DNA of 64,000 nucleotides. Origin: Undibacterium parvum (lineage in GTDB: Bacteria; Pseudomonadota; Gammaproteobacteria; Burkholderiales; Burkholderiaceae_D). The notes beneath the pieces were generated by a model. It was given only the letters and a program-made list of their open reading frames with translations, did no database searches and was not told the DNA's origin. The stretch covers positions 4,526,001 through 4,590,000 of the forward strand of contig NZ_CP034464.1 in assembly GCF_003955735.1 (NCBI RefSeq), written 5' to 3'. Every line of letters starts with the position of its first letter. Position 1 is the stretch's first letter. The position numbers were made by a program, and so were the translations under genes. This document shows, piece after piece, positions 55,038 through 64,000 of this stretch.

Positions 55038-55850
55038 TTAGCGTATCGCAGGTGATAGGCTTTGCGTGATTATCAAATCTGGCGGTGTCTTGCAGACTTT
55101 GCAGATTGAACCGCCGATCAGGGCTTGGCTGGCCGCATGCAGGGCGATGCGGTTGCTGCCGTTGTCGCCCCATGAGGCGGCGTTGGCTCTGGCCTGATCC
55201 GCCAGATTTTGGTAATGGGCGGCGTCTTCGGCGTTGCCTTTGTCTAGTGCTTGCTTGACGAAGCTCAGATTTAAGTCGGCTTCCTTGTTTGCTGCCTTTT
55301 GTTTGCTTTCACCGATATCGCCCACCAGTTTGGCGGCCAATGGTGTAGCTTGCTGGATAAAGGCGCTGGCGACCGTCAGGGTGGCTTGCAGATCGGCCTG
55401 ATTAAAATTATTGGCGATCTTGCCGCTGCTGTCGGTGCCGCTCACTACTTTGCGGTTGAGTCCGTTTAGGCTGTTCAATCCCTGTGCTGGTTGCTGGCCC
55501 ACTGTAATTGTGCCGCCGCTAATGCCACTTTGCGTAACGCTGCTGTCATTGCTGCTCACGGCCATGGCGCTTGGTGCGGCGGTGTTGTTGGTGGCGCTGG
55601 CGTCCATTAGCTTCATGCCGCCCGGCCCAGTCGGCGCTGCCGCTTGCGCCTGACCCGATTTAGCGGCGTCTGCTTTGGCCGCTGCAGTACCGCCCATACT
55701 GGCACTGCCAGACAAGCCTAGGCTATTGGCCTCGCTGAGGCTGTGATTGGCAATCTGAGCGCTTGCCAAACGCATAGCCAGAAAAAAGACAACACAAAGC
55801 CAGATCAAACTGGTTTGCATTAACTTTTTAAAAAGCGAATTGATTGGCAT
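55038..55850 (-). CDS. Secreted fragment of a CdiA pre-toxin module
   Basis: A 270-residue protein with a Sec signal peptide (about residues 11-31, ending SAQ) and a low-complexity A/S/G-rich part. From about residue 105 it resembles the segment found just before the VENN region of many CdiA-like haemagglutinins (SGISGGTITV, GLNRKV, then WGDNGSNRIALHAASQALIGG). After that it stops being similar and ends in 24 unrelated residues, including CKVC. It lies downstream of the CdiA/immunity pair. It is either a remnant that has gained a leader or a free-standing secreted protein; no toxin domain is visible. Confidence 0.6.
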   Translation of the reverse strand: MPINSLFKKLMQTSLIWLCVVFFLAMRLASAQIANHSLSEANSLGLSGSASMGGTAAAKADAAKSGQAQAAAPTGPGGMKLMDASATNNTAAPSAMAVSSNDSSVTQSGISGGTITVGQQPAQGLNSLNGLNRKVVSGTDSSGKIANNFNQADLQATLTVASAFIQQATPLAAKLVGDIGESKQKAANKEADLNLSFVKQALDKGNAEDAAHYQNLADQARANAASWGDNGSNRIALHAASQALIGGSICKVCKTPPDLIITQSLSPAIR

Positions 55851-55885
55851 TAAGTTGAGTACGAAGCTTATTGAAATTCAAAACA

Positions 55886-55968
55886 GCATGCCGCCACTGC
55901 GCAATACCGCTGCGGCTTGCAGGCCGGATGCTGCCAGGAGGCGCATGGAATATGCGCGGTGGCAGGCT
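55886..55968. repeat. Palindromic repeat element (REP-like)
   Basis: Third full copy of the family at 51883 and 53394, with inner palindrome GCGCATGGAATATGCGC. It lies between the immunity candidate and the secreted fragment. Confidence 0.85.
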
Positions 55969-56076
55969 TGGTGATGATAAGTTGATGGTGGTTGGATTTT
56001 TGGAGTGGTTACTTTTTATGGGAATGCATACGGCGCAATCGATGAAGCTGATTGCGCCCAACGATTCCCCCAATAA

Positions 56077-56454
56077 CTACACAGCAGTATTACGCCAGCC
56101 TTCCGCATGGTGCTTTGACGTACTTCCTAGCTGTGATTCAATTCTTGACCACAGTTCGTCATTTCGAGAAGATTCCGAAATTATCGCTTCAATTATTCCT
56201 GTAGCCACCGCTGATTTAAGAACATTGTCATTAGCATTCATAGCATCTTCTATCAACTCGAAGACAATCACTATGCTTTCATTCCCCATGCTATCGAAAC
56301 GACGGGTCAGTTCTTTTCCAATGGCAGCAAACAAAATGGTAACCGGGGGTAGGTCTGGCTCCCAGTATTCAAGCGTTTCGAGCGCAATGCCCTGTAAAAA
56401 ATTGGACGTATTCATCAACTTCTCAATAAACTGAACGCAACTAGCTTCCATCAT
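56077..56454 (-). CDS. Candidate CdiI immunity protein
   Basis: A 125-residue acidic cytosolic protein with no signal peptide. Its ATG overlaps the stop of the large CdiA-like gene (ATGA), the usual place for the cognate immunity gene. I do not recognise the family. Its role is inferred from position, size and acidity. Confidence 0.7.
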   Translation of the reverse strand: MMEASCVQFIEKLMNTSNFLQGIALETLEYWEPDLPPVTILFAAIGKELTRRFDSMGNESIVIVFELIEDAMNANDNVLKSAVATGIIEAIISESSRNDELWSRIESQLGSTSKHHAEGWRNTAV

Positions 56455-59400
56455 TTACCCTTCAATGCGTTTTGGAGATCACGAAGAACATTTTCGGCTG
56501 CAGCCCGATCAATAGTAGATGCTGTTGGATTTTTATCAATCCATTTCTGAAGCGCTGCGGAGTAATCGTTGGCCTTTTGAGTATGGAACACATCGCCCAC
56601 CGATTGACCTGTCGCTTGCTCATAGCGCACAGCATCTGCCGTACTTCCACTGCCAATTTTTGCGCCTGGCCTGTACAGATCATCTATTAATCCCGACAGA
56701 GTTGGATTAGACACCGTAGGTTTTCCCATTTGGGATATTAAGCCATCCTTGTAGACTTCAAAGGTGGCTCGATTTGCCGCACCTACCGTATTTGCCCCAT
56801 TAGCAACAGCAACCGCAGCACCGCCATCGAGTATTTTAGCAGCATCGGTCGTGCCATAAGCGATCCAACGTAGGCCTTTTACTGCTGCACCAACTGCTAA
56901 CTCTGTTGCGCCGCCACCAATGTCTAATAGAACGGCTTCCGCTGTGCTTTTTGATAGCTTGTCATGGAACGAAGCATCTTTCGCATTAGGCGTAGCAACC
57001 AATTCCGGCGTGCCAACTGGATAAATATAGGCTTTACCGTCGTTGCCGAAGATCACCTTGTTTCCTGCATTCTGCGCAAGCCTGACCAGATCATGACAAT
57101 CCGAAGATGGACCACCGGAACAGGCAATACCGAGATTTCTATCACGCGCTTGCGACAGTGCATAAAGAGAATTTTTAGTGTTGCAATCAACCGCACTTCC
57201 CTTGGCGCATGCTGCAACGGCCGCATCGAATTGAGCTTGTTCCGATGGTTTATTAAACGCAATCCGTTTTTGGCCTAGATAGTTATTCTCAACCGCATTA
57301 GTAGCCACCTTCCCACCCACCGCCGCATCCAACACCGTGCCGCCCGCTACCCCTGACAACAGGGCACCGATGCCGCTGCTTAACGCTGTGATGTTGGCCG
57401 CCTGCGCTGGCGTGAGTTTGTCGCGTTGCAGTTTGCCGTTGGCGTCAAAGGCATCCGGATACAGTTGCTTGGTCAGTATTTGCGCTGCCAGTTCGGCACC
57501 GCCACCGGCCAAGGCGCCACCGACTGCGCTTGCACCGTTGGCATAGGCCAGTGTTGCACCGAGTACCGCGTGGCTTAAGTCTTGCAGGGTTTGGTTTTCA
57601 TTCCCCTTGGTTTTGAAATAATCACCGATGGCTGCCGCTGCATACGGCGCGCTGGCGTTGGCGGCCAGTTGTGTACCGCCCTGGCCTGCGACACCGCCGA
57701 CCAGGATGCCGGTGACGACCGCTAACGCGCGGCTATTGTCGCCACCCGTACTCCAGTCGATCTGTGCCTGCTTCGCTTGGTTGAGGGTCAGTATCGCTTG
57801 CTCTTTTTGCCCGGCAGTGCTGTTCTGGTTATCCAGGACGGCCTGCGCCGCTTGCTGCGTCTTGCCGGCATTGGCGGCAATGTCACCGGCAATTTGTTTT
57901 GATGTGGCTATCACGGTACCGGCCGCCGCTGACATGGCTTGCTGGTCTTTGAGCAGCACCTTGATGTCGGGGATTGCCGCTAACGCCGTGTGGGCTTTGG
58001 CCGCGTCGGTGTTGATGCCTAGCTCTTTGACGCTGCCCGTGGCTTTACCACCTATCGTAATATTGCCGTCGGTGATGGTGGCGTAGGTGGTGGAACTGGC
58101 ACTGCCTTTTTCTTGCATAGGCAGACCGGGCGTGACATTGCCGCCCTTTTTATCGCCAAACAGTTGTTGTTGCTCCACTGGTTTGCTCTTGCCATCAGCG
58201 TTGGTGTCGCCCGCTCCACTGCCACCGCTAATACCGCCAGCAAGACTCACACTGCTGGCCTGGAAATCCATTTTATTGAGGACATTACTGGTGGTCAGTT
58301 TATTTGCTGTCAGCTCAGACTGTTGGGCGTTGGTGCTGGTGATCGCGCCGCCTTTGAGATCTATGCTGTCGGCCTTGATGTGATAGCCACCGTCACCGGC
58401 AAATAGCCCTGATTGCTGCTTGACTGCATTGCTACTGCCACTGCCTTTCGATAGCGAGACGCTACCTGAGGCATCCCAGGCGGTGCCGAAGGAAACTTGT
58501 ACCCGTCCGCCCACGTTGTTTTGGCTACTCTCTTGCAAGCTGCCGTCTTGTACGCTTTCTATGGCAAGTTTGCCGGCAACCCCGGTGCTAATGCTATTGG
58601 CTTTGGCGTCTGCGCCTTTTAAGGTCGTGTCGCCCTGGCTGGTGAGCTTGATGGCGTTCGCTGTTAAATGCGTATTTGTATTGGTAACGCCATCGGCATT
58701 ATTGTGACCATTGCCGACATTGGCGGCGACATAGGCGTAGACACCGGTTTGCGCACCGATGGCATACCCGACTCCAACCTCTAAGCCGGCACTGCTATTT
58801 TTACCGTCAGCGTGATAGCCGCTTTGGCTGGCATCTAAGACGATATCTTTGGCTGAATCTAAGCTTAAGGTTTTACCTTCGGTTTTACCGGCACTAAGGT
58901 TGGCGCCGGTGGCGTGGATATTGCCCTCGGTACTGGTGAGCGTGACATTACCGGCACCGTTAATGGTGCTCGCTTGAGCTGTGCTGCCACGGTTATTGCC
59001 AGAGCTGTTGCTGCTGGCAAAGCCTACCCCTACTTCACCCTTGATGAGAGTGCCACTGCCGCTGACCGCACCCACGGCTTGATAAGCATTGGCACCGGCG
59101 GCCATACCCTGCATCGCTTGCAGGCGGCCATCCGATTTGCGGGCAGCTTCAATGTTGTTGACGAGGTCAATCAAGGGCGAGCTGATTCTGGCAAAGGCCC
59201 CTATTTTGAGATCACTGTCTTCTTTACGATTGCTGCCGGTATTGTCTGCAACGGTGATATCTATGGTTTTACCGGTGATGCGGATGTCATTACCGGCCAA
59301 GACATTGCTAGCCGTTTGGCTGTATTTGTCAGCGGCGGTGATGCTCACGTCCCCTTTGAGACTCGAGACGTTCGAGGCTATCTGCGTGATTTGCGTATTG

Positions 59401-62400
59401 TTATCGAGGTGCTTTTCATTATGGTAGCCGGCAAAACGCTCGGTGTCGGAAATGACCACCTGGCCAATCGCCTTGTTGTCGCTTTGGTTGGCGTTGTGGA
59501 CGGTATCCTGACCACTTTGGATCGTGAGATTTTTAGCGGCGTTGATACTGAGATTGCCCTCAGAGACGACATTGGCGGCGATAAGCTTGATGTCGCCTTT
59601 GTCGGTGGCCATGGCGGTGCTACCACCGACCGAGAGTTGGGTACCGGTAATGGTGTCAGTGACGCCATCGCCTTTGCCTTTATTGTTGAAGCTGCCGGCG
59701 ATCAGGCGGCTGCGGTTGTCGAAACTAAAACCGGAGGTTTTATTGTTTTGATCCTGGCTTTGGCCGTTATGGGCAACATCGAAAGTGATGCTGTCTTTAG
59801 CGAGGATCAAGGCATTGCCGTCGGCACTCATTTGCGTGCCTTGGCTACTGATAGAACCATCTGTAGCGATGATGGTGAGGTCTTTGCCCGCGTTAAGCGT
59901 GCTGGTGCGCGCTGTGCTGTTAGCCTGGTTTTGGTTGCCGCTACTTTGCCTGGAGCCGAACTGAACAACCACCGCAGTGGTTGCTGCAGTGATGCCATCG
60001 GCGACACCTTCCCCCTGGCTGATACTTTTTCCTATCGTGCCACCGGAGGAAGAATTTTTTGTGCTCGCTTGGTGCGCATCTTTAAACGCAGAAAGGGGAT
60101 CGACCGTGATGCCAACTGCGAAACCGCTGCTACTACTCTGCCTGTTGCTCTTTTCTTGCGTGGCATTTTGCGCGGCACTGAGATCGATATTTTTAGCGAT
60201 CAGGTTTAGATTTTCTTTGGCAGCGATATCTGACGCGATCACCTGCAGATTTTCACCCGCCTTAAGTACAGCACTCCCTTTGATTGATCCGATACTGGAA
60301 GCTTGCTGCGTGACGGTATCAAGGCTGCTCTGGCCGGCGCTATTGGCCTTACTATAACCAAGACTGGCGACACCAGAAGAATAGCTCGCCACAAAACCGG
60401 ATTGTTTGGTTTCATTGGCGGACTGCGCATGGCTGCTTTGCTCGGCGCTGATCACCTTAAGATCACGCCCGGCAGTCATTTGCAATGTATCGCTGGCAAT
60501 TACATTGGACGCTTGCACCACAAGGTCTTTGCCCGATTCGATTTTAATGCTATTGCCGTTAACGTTACTAGCCACCACTTTTTCACTTTGGCTACTGCTA
60601 CTTTGTGTACTAGTTTTAGAACTAAATATCCCACTGCTTTTGCTATAACTATCGTCCACGCTGCGGTGCTCTGTGCTGGCGTTGAGGATGTTGATGTCTT
60701 GCTTGGCGCTGAGCGTGGTTTGGCCGTTTTGGGCATTGAGATTGGCGGCGCTCAGGCTGATGTTGCCTTCGGTGGCGCGCAGGCTGAGCTTATTGCCAGC
60801 GCTGAGATTGCCGCCTACCAGGCTTTGGTCGTCGCGCATGGTGCGGCTGTAGTGGTCTTCACCTACCGTTTGCACATCGTTCATGCGGCGGTCTTTTGCG
60901 GCAGCGATCTCGATATTGGCCGCTTGCAACTGCAGATTATTCACAGCTGTCAGATTGCTGCCGCTAATGCGGGCATCGTTCTGCGCTAACAGCAAGACAT
61001 TCTCGCCCGACAAACTAGCTGCAAGATTGCTGACGCTGGCTTCCTTAATGGCTCCGCTGCGTCCCATGGTGTTGCCACCGGTGGCCACTTGCAGTTGGTA
61101 TTGGCCTTGTACAGCACTCACTAACAGATCGCGACCGGCACTGGCGACCAGATTATGTTCGGCGCTAAGCTTGGCACCGATGGCGCTGATGTCACGCCCG
61201 GCGTCCAGGCTGATTGCGCCCGCTTGCAGGGTAGCGAGGCGGTCTATGCTGGTGCGACTGCTGTCGGCACTGGTGGCGCTGGCCACGCTGCTACTGGCGA
61301 TGGTGCGGGTTTGTAGCAGGATGTCGCGGCCAGCCAGGAGCGTGATGCTGCTGTCAGGGCCGCTACCGATTAGGCTGCCGGAGAGATTTTTTAAATCATT
61401 GCCGGCGCGCGCTAAAATAGTTTGGCCGCGCAAGCTGCCGCCCTGATTGACTAAATCATTCGCAGCCGCCAGGTTTAGCGTACCGCTGGCGTTGATGCTG
61501 CCTGAGTTGAGCAGATTGCCGCTGCTTTGGATGCTGATGTCGCTGGCGGAAATGAGCGCCCCGCTCGTTTGCAGATCGCCGCCTTGCGGACGGCGCAAGT
61601 ACACCTGCGGCACCAACACTTGTTCGCTCTGTCCATTGGCCAGTGTGACAGTTTGCGTGCTCAGCCAGACGATGTCGGTACTCAGATTGGCCATCTGCTC
61701 TGCGCTTAAGGCAACACCAGGACTCAGTTGGTAACGCTGTGCGAAAGCGACGCCGCTATTCATCAGCTGTTTATATTCTTCTTCGGTGCTGCTGTACCCG
61801 CTCAGGAAACGACGGCCGGTCAGTGCCAGGATTTGATCATTAATCAGTTGCTGCTCGTAGAAGCCATCGCCATAGCGTTTGAGCTGGCGTTCCGGGTCTT
61901 TATTGAGTTGCTGGAGATAGTAGTCGCTACTGATAAAGGTCTTAAACCGGGTGAAGCGTGGATCGGTCTCGATCAGGGTGCGGCTAGACGGCTCCGGGTG
62001 GATGACGAACAGGCTGGAGTTAGGTAGCGTCAATCGTGGTGCGAGACTGAGTATGACGTCACGCGCACGCTCACCTGTGCCGCTGGCAGCAATGCTCAGT
62101 ATCGTCAAGGGGCTGTGATCTACTGCCTTTGCCTGAGCAGCGCTGTGGCTGCCGATCGCGATACTTTGGGCTGCAACAGCGCTGGCCAGATTCGATACCC
62201 CAGCCTGATTGACGGTGCCAGCCGAACTGAGCTGGCCATTGACATTAATCGCGCTCAGGCTGCGATCATTGCCACTCGCGGCGGCATTGCTGCCAGCCAG
62301 ACTAGCATCGGCCAGCGCGCCAGATCCAGCCAGGGTTTTGCTGGCCACTGTATTGCCGCCATTGGCTAGGTAGGTGTAGTTGCTTAAGACTAGGCTGGTG

Positions 62401-64000
62401 ACTTCTGGTGCGCCTGTATAACTGACCCATGGGATTGGAATTTCAACGGTGTCATTCCCGTTAAATATACCGTGATGTTCATGATCGCGCATGCCTACCT
62501 GTCCGTTCTCTGTGACAGACTTGCTACCTACAGTGCCCTGATTAATAACAGCTGTACCAGCAATCGCGATCGCGCCGCCAGCGACAATAGTGCTATTGTC
62601 ATTGAGCTTGCTGCCGTTGCCCTGAATGCTGATGCTGCCAGCCGCCGATATCTGGGCTGGTTTGGTCGAGGTGATTTCAGTTTCTTCAGTTTTGCGGTCA
62701 GTGATCTTATAGTAAGTCCAGCGGTTAATTACCCGGGACTGTACGTCGGCGTTGTAGGCTGCGATTTTCGCGCCGAGCGCCTCGTAGGCCGCGTCGGTAC
62801 GTTGTGTGACGGTTTGCGTGTAAGTATCAAACGCCGGCCAATAGCTACCACATGCGCCACTCATATTTCGTATGGAGGCGCTATCGGCATTACTGGTCAT
62901 GCAGTCAGAATCACCGGATGGTAGTGACGGCGCAGTCAGATCATTTATCACCGGTGCAGCGACCTTAAATAAACTCCAGGCGGCATCGTTAGCAGTGTAA
63001 TTCACCGACGTCGAACAAACCGTTTCATCTGCCGCCGGGCTGTAGTGGCACTGGGTTGTTTTGGATGGTGGCCTGGTGGCTATCCCAAATTGCGCAATCG
63101 GATAAACCGTACTTGGGAGCACATAACACCAGAGGCTATAGTCGCAATTTGGCACTATGCCTAATTCAGTGGAGAGGTATTTAGTCGGGCTGCCTAGCGG
63201 CTGTACGAAAGTAATATTAACTGGTGTATTGGTCGTGTGTACCGCAGTCTGTATGAGATCATTACGGTTAATGAAATTTCCCACTGACAAATCAATATTG
63301 CGGCCTGCCTCGATATTTGAAGAGGCGTTTAACAAGCTGCCCAACTCACCGAGTGGCTGGCCGTTTTGGGCCAGGCTGCCGGCCATTACGATATCGTTAT
63401 AAGCATAAATGCTGGCACCATTGCTATTATTGACGGCGCCACCACCTAGAAACATGCTATCGCGCGCGCCCAGAAAACCGCTGCCGCTGTTGTTGAGGGT
63501 GCCACTTTGTATGCTGAGCTGATCGCCGTAAATGCGGCCGGTATTGTCTATGCTATTGGCATTGATTTGAGTCGTGCTGCCATCGATCAAGCCGGTGTTA
63601 TTTAAATTGCCGCTTAGATTGAGGCGGGTGGTTGTGGCACTGATCTCGCCGGAATTAATCAGATTGCCGGTGTTGGCGGTAAAGCTGTCGTTGGCCTTGA
63701 TCACGCCGCTGTTATTGATGTTGCTGGCGTTGACCGTGAGGTTTTTTTGCGCCGACAATAAGCCGGTATTGCTGTAGTCACCGGCGATGTTAAGGGTGAC
63801 GTTATTTTGTGAAGCAACGCTACCGCCGAACGCGCCGCTAGCGGTGCTGATCACAAGCTCTTTGTCGGCGACCAGATAGCCGTTGGCATTGTTTAAACTG
63901 GGTGCATTGAGCACCAGGGTATTTTTAGCAGTGAGCGTCCCATTGCTATTATCGACAAGGGCGGCAGTGATCGTCGCATTATTGGCGGCGCGAACGACCC
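56451..64000 (-). CDS. cdiA: CdiA-like filamentous haemagglutinin/contact-dependent toxin (N-terminus off window)
   Basis: About 2515 residues are visible, and the frame is open to the window edge, so the secretion signal and TPS domain lie outside. The visible part consists of haemagglutinin repeats rich in N, G, S, A (filament) to about position 58000, then an alanine-rich pre-toxin region with the VENN motif at 57282-57293. About 275 residues follow VENN. The last 80 or so (from GLIDDLYRPGAKIGSGSTAD) form the variable toxin candidate; it has H and K residues but I cannot assign an activity. Export should need a CdiB partner, expected beyond the right edge. The stop overlaps the immunity candidate. 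Confidence 0.9.
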   Translation of the reverse strand, partial: VVRAANNATITAALVDNSNGTLTAKNTLVLNAPSLNNANGYLVADKELVISTASGAFGGSVASQNNVTLNIAGDYSNTGLLSAQKNLTVNASNINNSGVIKANDSFTANTGNLINSGEISATTTRLNLSGNLNNTGLIDGSTTQINANSIDNTGRIYGDQLSIQSGTLNNSGSGFLGARDSMFLGGGAVNNSNGASIYAYNDIVMAGSLAQNGQPLGELGSLLNASSNIEAGRNIDLSVGNFINRNDLIQTAVHTTNTPVNITFVQPLGSPTKYLSTELGIVPNCDYSLWCYVLPSTVYPIAQFGIATRPPSKTTQCHYSPAADETVCSTSVNYTANDAAWSLFKVAAPVINDLTAPSLPSGDSDCMTSNADSASIRNMSGACGSYWPAFDTYTQTVTQRTDAAYEALGAKIAAYNADVQSRVINRWTYYKITDRKTEETEITSTKPAQISAAGSISIQGNGSKLNDNSTIVAGGAIAIAGTAVINQGTVGSKSVTENGQVGMRDHEHHGIFNGNDTVEIPIPWVSYTGAPEVTSLVLSNYTYLANGGNTVASKTLAGSGALADASLAGSNAAASGNDRSLSAINVNGQLSSAGTVNQAGVSNLASAVAAQSIAIGSHSAAQAKAVDHSPLTILSIAASGTGERARDVILSLAPRLTLPNSSLFVIHPEPSSRTLIETDPRFTRFKTFISSDYYLQQLNKDPERQLKRYGDGFYEQQLINDQILALTGRRFLSGYSSTEEEYKQLMNSGVAFAQRYQLSPGVALSAEQMANLSTDIVWLSTQTVTLANGQSEQVLVPQVYLRRPQGGDLQTSGALISASDISIQSSGNLLNSGSINASGTLNLAAANDLVNQGGSLRGQTILARAGNDLKNLSGSLIGSGPDSSITLLAGRDILLQTRTIASSSVASATSADSSRTSIDRLATLQAGAISLDAGRDISAIGAKLSAEHNLVASAGRDLLVSAVQGQYQLQVATGGNTMGRSGAIKEASVSNLAASLSGENVLLLAQNDARISGSNLTAVNNLQLQAANIEIAAAKDRRMNDVQTVGEDHYSRTMRDDQSLVGGNLSAGNKLSLRATEGNISLSAANLNAQNGQTTLSAKQDINILNASTEHRSVDDSYSKSSGIFSSKTSTQSSSSQSEKVVASNVNGNSIKIESGKDLVVQASNVIASDTLQMTAGRDLKVISAEQSSHAQSANETKQSGFVASYSSGVASLGYSKANSAGQSSLDTVTQQASSIGSIKGSAVLKAGENLQVIASDIAAKENLNLIAKNIDLSAAQNATQEKSNRQSSSSGFAVGITVDPLSAFKDAHQASTKNSSSGGTIGKSISQGEGVADGITAATTAVVVQFGSRQSSGNQNQANSTARTSTLNAGKDLTIIATDGSISSQGTQMSADGNALILAKDSITFDVAHNGQSQDQNNKTSGFSFDNRSRLIAGSFNNKGKGDGVTDTITGTQLSVGGSTAMATDKGDIKLIAANVVSEGNLSINAAKNLTIQSGQDTVHNANQSDNKAIGQVVISDTERFAGYHNEKHLDNNTQITQIASNVSSLKGDVSITAADKYSQTASNVLAGNDIRITGKTIDITVADNTGSNRKEDSDLKIGAFARISSPLIDLVNNIEAARKSDGRLQAMQGMAAGANAYQAVGAVSGSGTLIKGEVGVGFASSNSSGNNRGSTAQASTINGAGNVTLTSTEGNIHATGANLSAGKTEGKTLSLDSAKDIVLDASQSGYHADGKNSSAGLEVGVGYAIGAQTGVYAYVAANVGNGHNNADGVTNTNTHLTANAIKLTSQGDTTLKGADAKANSISTGVAGKLAIESVQDGSLQESSQNNVGGRVQVSFGTAWDASGSVSLSKGSGSSNAVKQQSGLFAGDGGYHIKADSIDLKGGAITSTNAQQSELTANKLTTSNVLNKMDFQASSVSLAGGISGGSGAGDTNADGKSKPVEQQQLFGDKKGGNVTPGLPMQEKGSASSTTYATITDGNITIGGKATGSVKELGINTDAAKAHTALAAIPDIKVLLKDQQAMSAAAGTVIATSKQIAGDIAANAGKTQQAAQAVLDNQNSTAGQKEQAILTLNQAKQAQIDWSTGGDNSRALAVVTGILVGGVAGQGGTQLAANASAPYAAAAIGDYFKTKGNENQTLQDLSHAVLGATLAYANGASAVGGALAGGGAELAAQILTKQLYPDAFDANGKLQRDKLTPAQAANITALSSGIGALLSGVAGGTVLDAAVGGKVATNAVENNYLGQKRIAFNKPSEQAQFDAAVAACAKGSAVDCNTKNSLYALSQARDRNLGIACSGGPSSDCHDLVRLAQNAGNKVIFGNDGKAYIYPVGTPELVATPNAKDASFHDKLSKSTAEAVLLDIGGGATELAVGAAVKGLRWIAYGTTDAAKILDGGAAVAVANGANTVGAANRATFEVYKDGLISQMGKPTVSNPTLSGLIDDLYRPGAKIGSGSTADAVRYEQATGQSVGDVFHTQKANDYSAALQKWIDKNPTASTIDRAAAENVLRDLQNALKGK

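Noticed and set aside
58914..60209. Plus-strand frame of 431 codons opposite the CdiA gene
   Set aside because: It is the antisense of repetitive haemagglutinin sequence whose codon bias keeps the reverse frame open. It has no ribosome site or recognisable domain.
63912..63914. GTG at 63914 as the start of the haemagglutinin gene
   Set aside because: The same frame continues open through 64000 with similar repeat sequence, so it is an internal codon of a longer gene.

Overview
The window looks like chromosome of a betaproteobacterium of the Burkholderiales. Roughly 50% GC, a Puu/Spu/Pot polyamine cluster and a CdiA-type adhesin all fit an Oxalobacteraceae member, perhaps Undibacterium-like. 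This is inferred from gene content; there is no rRNA or marker gene in the window to prove it.

Positions 1-14.8 kb hold a metal and metalloid resistance block. It starts with czcI-czcC, whose operon runs off the left edge. A lead/cadmium-type module follows: a P-type ATPase, a divergent MerR regulator, a cytochrome c-FTR1 permease and an undecaprenyl-diphosphate phosphatase. I found two matching MerR-type operators, one before the ATPase and one before the phosphatase, and a Fur-like box before the FTR1 gene. Next is an arsenic operon arsR-arsC-arsC-aquaglyceroporin-arsC-arsH, with no active arsenite pump visible. A Tn3-family transposase closes the block. It abuts a 5'-truncated agmatine deiminase, so the block seems to have arrived by transposition or recombination into that gene.

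Positions 14.8-47.8 kb are a polyamine/agmatine supercluster. It contains putrescine ABC transporter genes (potFGHI), the gamma-glutamyl-putrescine route (puuA, puuB, puuC, puuD), a putrescine aminotransferase (spuC), and the agmatine route (aguA, aguB), with a LysR regulator at its far end. Most striking are six PAD_porph/agmatine deiminase homologues. Two look cytosolic, three carry twin-arginine signal peptides (one of them also a lipobox), and one is the truncated copy. A lone tatA lies among them. I read this as an extracytoplasmic guanidino-deimination system feeding, or working beside, cytosolic putrescine catabolism. The exported substrate could be agmatine or peptidyl-arginine.

Positions 47.8-55 kb carry a solitary tyrosine recombinase, a fatty acyl-CoA ligase, an ECF sigma factor overlapping a membrane protein (probable anti-sigma), a zinc alcohol dehydrogenase and a small hydrophilic protein. 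From 55 kb to the right edge there is a contact-dependent inhibition locus on the minus strand: the C-terminal part of a very large CdiA-like filamentous haemagglutinin with a VENN motif and variable C-terminal domain, an overlapping immunity candidate, and a detached secreted fragment of a CdiA pre-toxin module.

An 85-115 bp palindromic repeat family (five copies), one MITE-like 120-bp palindrome and a CCCCT tandem repeat lie in the intergenic spaces.
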